A stretch of 10,674 nucleotides of DNA from Verrucomicrobiota bacterium (lineage in GTDB: Bacteria > Verrucomicrobiota > Verrucomicrobiia > Opitutales > Opitutaceae): assembly GCA_023430825.1 (NCBI GenBank), contig JAEYYL010000006.1:1-10674 (forward strand), given 5' to 3'. Positions 6,046-10,674 of this stretch are shown piece by piece. The notes beneath the pieces are model-generated. The model was not told where the DNA came from. It worked only from the letters and a program-made list of their open reading frames with translations, and made no database searches. The number at the start of each line of letters is the position of its first letter. Positions within the stretch are counted from its first letter, which is position 1. The translations under genes and the position numbers were made by a program.

Positions 6046-6810
6046 CTATTTGCGTGGGGTGAACAGCGCGTCGTCGCCGGAGCGGACGGGGCGATTCGCT
6101 GTTTCGCCGATCGGCCGCACGTCGTAGCCGAGCGGTTCGAGCAGGTCCAACACGCCGTGCGTCTCGGCGTCGGAATGGAGGCCGACGATCATCACCGGGC
6201 GATGCGCGGCGAGGGTCGCGCGCGCGCCGGCGAGCGCGTGGTGCGCGTGGCCCTCGACGTCGACCTTCACGAATTGCGGTGGGCGCAGCCGCCCGGCGGC
6301 GACGAGTTCGTCCAGCACGACGGTCGGGACGCGGATCGGCCGGGTCGCGGGCTGCGCGATCTCGCCGTCGTAGGGAAGGTGCGTCGTGGTGCTTTTGAGA
6401 TCGCCGTAGGTGTAGATGTCGGCGGAGCCGCTGTGGTTCGACACGGCGGCTTGAAACGTCTGCATCCAATCGAGCCGGTTCATGCGGCGGTGGCGTTCGA
6501 GTCGGGCGTGGCTGAACGGATTCGGCTCGAACGCGGCGACCGCTCCGCCTGGGCCGACGCGGCGGGCGAGACCGATCGAGTAGATGCCGAAATGCGCGCC
6601 GAGGTCCCAGATGCTCCAGCCGCGAATGTCGCCGAGGCCGGCGAGCACCGCGTGCATCGCGGGTTCCTGGGTGCCGCGCCAGTAAGCACTCCATGGATAC
6701 AGCGTCCAGCGGGCGCCGGTGGCGATGCCGTCGCGGACGCGGACGGGCAGGTATTGCAGCCCGGTCGTGGAGAGAACGCGATCGAGCACGGCGATGACGG
6801 CCGCTTTCAT
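6046..6810 (-). CDS. FkbM-family SAM-dependent methyltransferase
   Basis: 254 residues with a class I methyltransferase fold of the FkbM family, which typically O-methylate sugars or polyketides using S-adenosylmethionine. SAM-binding motif I is IWDLGAHFGIYSIGLARRVGP (67-87), followed by the acidic strand AAFEPNPFSHARLERHRRMN (92-111), where E95 is expected to bind the ribose hydroxyls. The family hallmark FVKVDVEGHAHHALAGA (180-196) is present, and the protein ends in a short beta strand with DDALF (246-250). The start at ATG 6810 overlaps the upstream oxidoreductase stop as ATGA, so the two are probably translationally coupled. An open frame continues 169 codons upstream, but its arginine- and proline-rich product is a shadow of the oxidoreductase gene. 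It is the last gene of the minus-strand glycan block, so methylation of a sugar in that polymer is a reasonable but unproven role. Confidence 0.9.
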   Translation of the reverse strand: MKAAVIAVLDRVLSTTGLQYLPVRVRDGIATGARWTLYPWSAYWRGTQEPAMHAVLAGLGDIRGWSIWDLGAHFGIYSIGLARRVGPGGAVAAFEPNPFSHARLERHRRMNRLDWMQTFQAAVSNHSGSADIYTYGDLKSTTTHLPYDGEIAQPATRPIRVPTVVLDELVAAGRLRPPQFVKVDVEGHAHHALAGARATLAAHRPVMIVGLHSDAETHGVLDLLEPLGYDVRPIGETANRPVRSGDDALFTPRK

Positions 6811-8195
6811 CGATGCGAGATCTTCTCGGCGATTTCCTCGAGCGGGTAGGTGACGATTTCGGCGAGGGTCGGGTGATACCACGGGGCGCGCAAGAGATCG
6901 AAGACGGTGGCGCGCATCGCGAGCGGGCCGCTGAACGCGTGGATGAGTTCCCCGGCGTCCTTGCCGACGATTTCGGCGCCGAGGATTTGGCCGCGGCGCG
7001 GGTCGGCGATGACCTTCACGTAGCCGTAGTTGGCGTCCATGAGGATGGACTTGCCGTGATCGTTGAACGGATACGAGGCGACGAGATACTTGCGCTGGTC
7101 GCGGTCGAGCTGGCGTTCGAGCAGGCCGATGGTGGCGAGTTGCGGATCGGTGAAGACGACGTTGAGCAGGAGGTCGTAGTCGACGGGGGCGAGCCGGCGG
7201 AGGCCCGCGGCGTGGCGGGCGGCGAGCTCGCCCTGCTGGATGGCGATGTGGACGATCTCGGCGGGGCCGGCGCAATCGCCGGCGGCGTAGATGTGCCGCG
7301 CGGTGGTTTGCTGCCATTGGTTCGTGACGATCTGGCCGGTGATGCGGGTCTCGACGCCGGCGGCGGCGAGATTGAGCGAGCGGGTGCTGGGCTCGCGACC
7401 GAGGGCGTTGAACAAGTGGGCGGCGCGGCGGGTGGTGACTTTCCCGGCGCAGAGAAATTCCACGCTCACGCCGCGGCGGTCGTGCGAAACCTTCTGCAGA
7501 TGCGTGCCGGCGAAAAGTTCGACACCCTCGTCCTGCAGGGCCTGCTGAACGACGCGGGAAGCGTCGGGGGAGTGATCGCGCAGGATGTTGGCGCTGCGCT
7601 GGAGGAGGACGACGCGGGTGCCGAGGCGGGTGAGGAACTGGGCGAGTTCGCAGGCGACGATGCCGCCGCCGAGGACGATCACGCTCTTCGGGATGAAGTC
7701 GAGGTCGAGGACGTCGTCGCTCGTCCAGAACGGGGTATCGGCGAGGCCGGGCACGGCGGGGACGCTCGGTTGGGAGCCGGTGCCGATGAGGATTTTTTTG
7801 GCGTGGACCTTGGCGCCGTCGGAGAGTTCAAGCGTGTGGGGATCGAGGAAGCGGGCGTGGGCGCGGAGGAGGTCGAAGCCGCCGCGTTCGATCGCCTGGG
7901 TGCGGTAGTCGGCGAATTCGGCGATGATTTTTTTCTTTCGCGCGTGCATCGCTTTGATGTCCGGTTTCGCGGACGGGATGCGGAGGCCGAAGGTGCGGCC
8001 CTTCTGGGCGAGGTGCAGGACCTCGGTCATGTAGAGCAGGGTTTTCGACGGCATGCAGCCGCGGAGGATGCAGAGGCCGCCGAGTTCCTTGGCGCCGTCG
8101 ACGATGGCGGTCTTCAACCCCTGCGCGACGGCGACACGGGCGGCGTTGAAGCCGGCGCTGCCGCCGCCGATGACGAGAAAGTCGTAGGTCTTCAA
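6807..8195 (-). CDS. flavin-dependent pyridine nucleotide-disulfide oxidoreductase
   Basis: 462 residues of the class I disulfide reductase family (dihydrolipoamide dehydrogenase, glutathione reductase and mercuric reductase relatives). The FAD-binding motif is VIGGGSAGFNAA (8-19). The redox-active disulfide is GGLCILRGCMPSK (C42 and C47), with the usual four-residue spacing. The NAD(P) motif is VIVLGGGIVACELAQFL (172-188). FAD contacts follow at AAGDCAG (304-310), and the dimer-interface HPTLAE gives H441 and E446, the His-Glu pair typical of disulfide reductases. The second nucleotide strand ends LLQRS (197-201) without the acidic residue of NADH-preferring lipoamide dehydrogenases, hinting at NADPH. 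The mercuric reductase C-terminal cysteine pair is absent. The substrate is unknown, and no lipoyl-dependent complex is nearby. The start is a TTG at 8195: an in-frame TAA lies three codons upstream, and no later in-frame start would keep the FAD motif. The gene sits 45 bp after the sugar transferase and overlaps FkbM by 4 bp. Confidence 0.9.
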   Translation of the reverse strand: MKTYDFLVIGGGSAGFNAARVAVAQGLKTAIVDGAKELGGLCILRGCMPSKTLLYMTEVLHLAQKGRTFGLRIPSAKPDIKAMHARKKKIIAEFADYRTQAIERGGFDLLRAHARFLDPHTLELSDGAKVHAKKILIGTGSQPSVPAVPGLADTPFWTSDDVLDLDFIPKSVIVLGGGIVACELAQFLTRLGTRVVLLQRSANILRDHSPDASRVVQQALQDEGVELFAGTHLQKVSHDRRGVSVEFLCAGKVTTRRAAHLFNALGREPSTRSLNLAAAGVETRITGQIVTNQWQQTTARHIYAAGDCAGPAEIVHIAIQQGELAARHAAGLRRLAPVDYDLLLNVVFTDPQLATIGLLERQLDRDQRKYLVASYPFNDHGKSILMDANYGYVKVIADPRRGQILGAEIVGKDAGELIHAFSGPLAMRATVFDLLRAPWYHPTLAEIVTYPLEEIAEKISHR

Positions 8196-8240
8196 GGGAG
8201 TTTAACGAAGCGGACGGTTGATCGCGGTCAAGCAGGGCAG

Positions 8241-9614
8241 TTAGCGGCCTTTGCCGAAGAGCATGATGTGAATCGTTTTTAGCACGATGGAGGCATCGAG
8301 CAGGAACGAGAAATGGCGGATGTAGTAGAGATCGTATTCGAGTTTACGCAGGGTGTCCTCGAGGCTGGCGCCATAGGGATAATTGACCTGGGCCCAACCG
8401 GTGATGCCGGGTTTCACGAGGTGGCGGAAATAGTAGCACGGGATGTCGCGCTCGTAGCCCTCGACCAGGCGGTCCCATTCGGGACGGGGGCCGATGAGGC
8501 TCATCTCGCCGCGGAGGACATTCCAGAGCTGGGGGAATTCGTCGATGCGGGTGGCGCGCAGGAAACGACCGACGCGGGTGACGCGGCGGTCGTCGGGCCG
8601 CGTGTAGGGATCGCCCGCGGCGGAGCCGGTGCGCATGGTGCGGAGCTTGTGGAGGCGGAAGGGCGTGTGATTTCGCCCAATGCGATTCTGCGAAAAGAAG
8701 AACGGGCGGCCGTCCTCGATCGCGACGGCGAGCGCGCCGAGCAGGATGAAAGGCGCCGCGAGGGTGAGGCCGGTGAGGGCGAAGCCGATGTCCATCGCGC
8801 GCTTCAGTCGCTCGAACACCGGCTCGCGCGCGATACGGAAACCCTCCTGAAAGAGCCACGTCTGGTTGAGCCGGTAGAGAGGGATTTTTCGCCAGTAAAC
8901 CTGATGAAACAGTTCGAGCGTGTAGGTCGGAACGCCGCGGAAATAGAGTTCGACGAGTTTTTGCGAGAGGCCGGGCAGGAGTTCGTGGCCGGATTCGCGC
9001 AGGATGATCGCCTCGATCGGGAGCCGGCCGGCCTGGATCTCCTGGAGGACCTCGGCGAACGGACGTTGGGGCAGGGTTTCGTCGTCGGGCAGGGTCGGGG
9101 TCGTGTCGGGAACAATTGAATACACGACGGATTGCGTGGAGCCGACGCGCCGGCATTCGTCGCGGAACGCTTCGCAGCTGGCGCGATCGCCGAGGAAAGC
9201 GAGGCTGCGTTCGCCGCGACGAAACGCGATGCGCTGGTAGGTGGCGCGGCGGTAGCTCAGCGTCAGCGGCGTGAGCATGAGGAAGCTCAGGGCGATGACC
9301 ACGCGGCTGGATTGCAGCTCGTAACCGGAGGGCATGACGACGTAGGTCATCACCAGAATCGCCACCATTGAACTCAGGATCGCGATGGTGTGCAGGCTGG
9401 TGTAATCGACGCCCATCATGTCGGTGCGAGGGCTGTAGCCGTCGATGAGGTGAAGGGCGAACGCCAGCGCGAGGCACGGGGCGAGGAGCGGCAGCACGAT
9501 GAAGTGGCCCGGAAGTCCGACGCCGCGGGCGAAGCTGATCGCGTTGAACACGAAAAGCACGGCGAGGACGTCGAGGACGAGCAGGAGGAGGAACGTCTTG
9601 CGGGCGGTGGTCAT
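8241..9614 (-). CDS. polyprenyl-phosphate sugar-phosphotransferase, exopolysaccharide-initiating type
   Basis: 457 residues, the usual length for the WcaJ/CpsE/WbaP-like family, which transfer a sugar 1-phosphate from a nucleotide sugar to undecaprenyl phosphate at the inner membrane and so start polymer synthesis. Four hydrophobic segments occupy about 8-27, 38-58, 74-95 and 104-122. A cytoplasmic Rossmann-like part (about 135-250) contains LVELYFRGVPTYTLELFHQVYW (220-241). A fifth membrane helix (about 276-300) leads into the catalytic domain: KRAMDIGFALTGL (271-283), FFFSQNRIGRNHTPFRLHKLRTM (305-327), RVTRVGRFLRATRIDEFPQLWNV (344-366), RGEMSLIGPRPEW (368-380) and KPGITGWAQVNYPYGAS (401-417). 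The sugar (glucose, galactose or an amino sugar) cannot be read. The start at ATG 9614 follows the glycosyltransferase stop by 16 bp without a Shine-Dalgarno. The 26 extra in-frame upstream codons look like shadow sequence. Confidence 0.93.
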   Translation of the reverse strand: MTTARKTFLLLLVLDVLAVLFVFNAISFARGVGLPGHFIVLPLLAPCLALAFALHLIDGYSPRTDMMGVDYTSLHTIAILSSMVAILVMTYVVMPSGYELQSSRVVIALSFLMLTPLTLSYRRATYQRIAFRRGERSLAFLGDRASCEAFRDECRRVGSTQSVVYSIVPDTTPTLPDDETLPQRPFAEVLQEIQAGRLPIEAIILRESGHELLPGLSQKLVELYFRGVPTYTLELFHQVYWRKIPLYRLNQTWLFQEGFRIAREPVFERLKRAMDIGFALTGLTLAAPFILLGALAVAIEDGRPFFFSQNRIGRNHTPFRLHKLRTMRTGSAAGDPYTRPDDRRVTRVGRFLRATRIDEFPQLWNVLRGEMSLIGPRPEWDRLVEGYERDIPCYYFRHLVKPGITGWAQVNYPYGASLEDTLRKLEYDLYYIRHFSFLLDASIVLKTIHIMLFGKGR

Positions 9615-9630
9615 GCGGGAGAAGCGGAGA

Positions 9631-10674
9631 TCAGGCGGCGGTGGCCGGGTGGGCGTCGAGGACGTTCTGCCATTGGGCGAGGGCGCGCGCAAACCCGCCG
9701 TCGGCGAAACGCCGGGCCGAGTCGCCGAGGCGGGCGCGCTGCGAAGCGTCGTCGACGAGGGTGAGAATCCACGCGGCGAGCGCGGCGATCTCGTCGCGGG
9801 CGAACGCGGCGCCGAGGCGTTGCGCGACGACCTGTCGGGCGAGTTCGCTTTCGCGCGCGGCGATCACGGCGACGGGGCGGCCGACGGCGGCGATGCCGTA
9901 GAGCTTGCTGGGAAAGACGCAGCGCTCGGCGCCGGACAACAGCGTGACGAACTGCACATCGGCGACAGCGAGCGAGACGGCGAGACGGGCGCGCGGTTGC
10001 GGCGGTTGAAAGCGGACGTTCGCGAGGCCGCGCTGGCGCGCGGCGGTTTCGAGCGCGGCGCGTTGGGCGCCGGCGCCGACGAACAGCAGCACGCATTCGG
10101 GACGATCGCGCAATGCGGCGGCGAGCGCGAGCAGCGGCTCGAGGTCGTGGACGCGGCCGAGATTGCCGGAGTAGCCGAGGACGAATTTGCCGGCGAGGCC
10201 CCACGCTTCGCGGAGGGCGGCGACGTCGGCGGCGGGTGGCGGCGTGAGGCCGGCGGGCGCCCAGTTGGGCGAAACGACGATGTGGTCGGCGGCCACGCGA
10301 ACACGGGCGAGGGTTGCGGCCATGTCGGCGCCGGGCACGACGCACGCGCGCGCGTGCCGCCAGGCGAAATTGCGCGGTGGACGCAACGCGAGCAGCCAGC
10401 GGTGGCCGGTGAGGTCGGCGGCGATTTCCGGGTAGATGTCCTGCACCCAGTGCACGAGCGAGGCGCGGCGGACGCGGGCGACCAGCGCGGCGAGGACGCC
10501 GATCAAGGGCGGATCGGTTAGGGCGACGACGGTGTCGCCGGCGCGCAATTCGCGGAAAAGACGCCAGGCGGCGCCGGCGTAAAAGGCGGCGAAGTCGACG
10601 ACGCGTCCGAGCACGTGCCGGCGGCCCCAATGCGTCGTGCGCACCCGAAAAATGGATACGCCGCGGCGGAGTTC
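9631..10674 (-). CDS. GT4-type glycosyltransferase, N-terminus cut by window end
   Basis: 347 visible residues of a GT-B fold glycosyltransferase, open through the last base of the window, so the 5' part of the gene is missing. Residue numbers count from the window edge. The visible N-terminal domain starts ELRRGVSIFRVR, matching the middle of that domain in WcaI/WbuB-like enzymes. It continues with ALTDPPLIGVLAAL (51-64), HWVQDIYPEIAADLTG (75-90) and VVPGADMAATL (112-122). The C-terminal nucleotide-sugar domain has VVSPNWAP (133-140), VLGYSGNLGRVHDLEPLL (165-182), VLLFVGAGAQRAALE (195-209) and FPSKLYGIAAVGRPVAVIAARESELAR (254-280). A GTG at 10644 could be mistaken for the start, but the ten residues before it continue the family match. 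About 70-90 residues probably lie beyond the window, an estimate from family lengths. The gene likely adds a sugar to the lipid-linked glycan begun by the adjacent sugar transferase. Donor and linkage are unknown. Confidence 0.88.
   Translation of the reverse strand, partial: ELRRGVSIFRVRTTHWGRRHVLGRVVDFAAFYAGAAWRLFRELRAGDTVVALTDPPLIGVLAALVARVRRASLVHWVQDIYPEIAADLTGHRWLLALRPPRNFAWRHARACVVPGADMAATLARVRVAADHIVVSPNWAPAGLTPPPAADVAALREAWGLAGKFVLGYSGNLGRVHDLEPLLALAAALRDRPECVLLFVGAGAQRAALETAARQRGLANVRFQPPQPRARLAVSLAVADVQFVTLLSGAERCVFPSKLYGIAAVGRPVAVIAARESELARQVVAQRLGAAFARDEIAALAAWILTLVDDASQRARLGDSARRFADGGFARALAQWQNVLDAHPATAA

Noticed and set aside
6811..7317. Upstream extension of the FkbM frame
   Set aside because: The 169 extra residues are Arg/Pro-rich shadow sequence over the oxidoreductase. 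The ATGA overlap at 6807-6810 and the family length support the short form.
6807..8195. Mercuric reductase as the identity of the disulfide oxidoreductase
   Set aside because: The NADP-strand region is somewhat MerA-like, but the C-terminal vicinal cysteine pair and the N-terminal metal-binding domain are absent, and no mer gene is nearby.
6813..8282. Open frame of 489 codons on the plus strand
   Set aside because: It is antisense to the disulfide oxidoreductase, whose FAD, disulfide and His-Glu motifs are all intact. The product is Glu/Asp/Gly/Ala-rich with no recognisable domain.
9499..10521. Open frame of 340 codons on the plus strand, and another on the plus strand at 8313-9119
   Set aside because: Both are antisense shadows of the glycosyltransferase and sugar transferase genes, with biased composition and no motif.
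1..10674. CRISPR array, insertion sequence, prophage, toxin-antitoxin or defence genes
   Set aside because: I saw no spaced repeat array, no transposase or integrase motif, and no terminal inverted repeats flanking a gene. All recognised genes are regulatory, metabolic or glycan-related.

Overview
The window is GC-rich bacterial chromosomal DNA with short spacers, few clear Shine-Dalgarno sequences, and several GTG or TTG starts. I read ten protein genes and no rRNA, tRNA, CRISPR array, insertion sequence or phage gene. The combination of a PocR-like AraC regulator, scattered single housekeeping genes and a polysaccharide cluster in very GC-rich DNA would fit Verrucomicrobiota (Opitutales/Opitutaceae). 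That placement is an inference from general style, not from a marker gene.

Layout, left to right. (1) Positions 1-79 hold a perfect 28-bp AT-rich palindrome and a G-rich tract that fits a G-quadruplex pattern. (2) 80-1288 (minus) is an AraC-family regulator with a PocR-like sensor region, divergent from the next block across a 157-bp spacer. (3) 1446-4070 (plus) holds a glyoxalase II-like metallo-beta-lactamase-fold hydrolase, ribD (riboflavin synthesis) and rdgB (dITP/XTP pyrophosphatase). A 41-bp-period tandem repeat covers the ribD stop codon. (4) 4111-5175 (minus) is an M42-family metallo-aminopeptidase, convergent with rdgB and divergent from hisA. (5) 5223-5960 (plus) is hisA, standing alone. 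(6) A cluster of three GC hairpins separates hisA from a convergent minus-strand block. (7) 10674-6046 (minus, read right to left) runs GT4-type glycosyltransferase (cut by the window end), polyprenyl-phosphate sugar-phosphotransferase, flavin disulfide oxidoreductase, and FkbM-type methyltransferase.

The right-hand block reads as the downstream end of an exopolysaccharide or surface-glycan operon. The membrane sugar transferase would load the first sugar on the lipid carrier, the GT4 enzyme would extend it, and the FkbM methyltransferase could O-methylate a sugar. The disulfide oxidoreductase does not obviously belong to that job, yet its stop overlaps the FkbM start (ATGA), so the two are probably translated together. 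The left part is mostly unrelated single-gene metabolism.

I do not see a convincing new multi-gene system. The points most worth a second look are the 28-bp palindrome, the repeat over the ribD stop, and the oxidoreductase/FkbM pair inside the glycan cluster. Most other long open frames are antisense or out-of-frame shadows of these genes, which is expected at this GC content.
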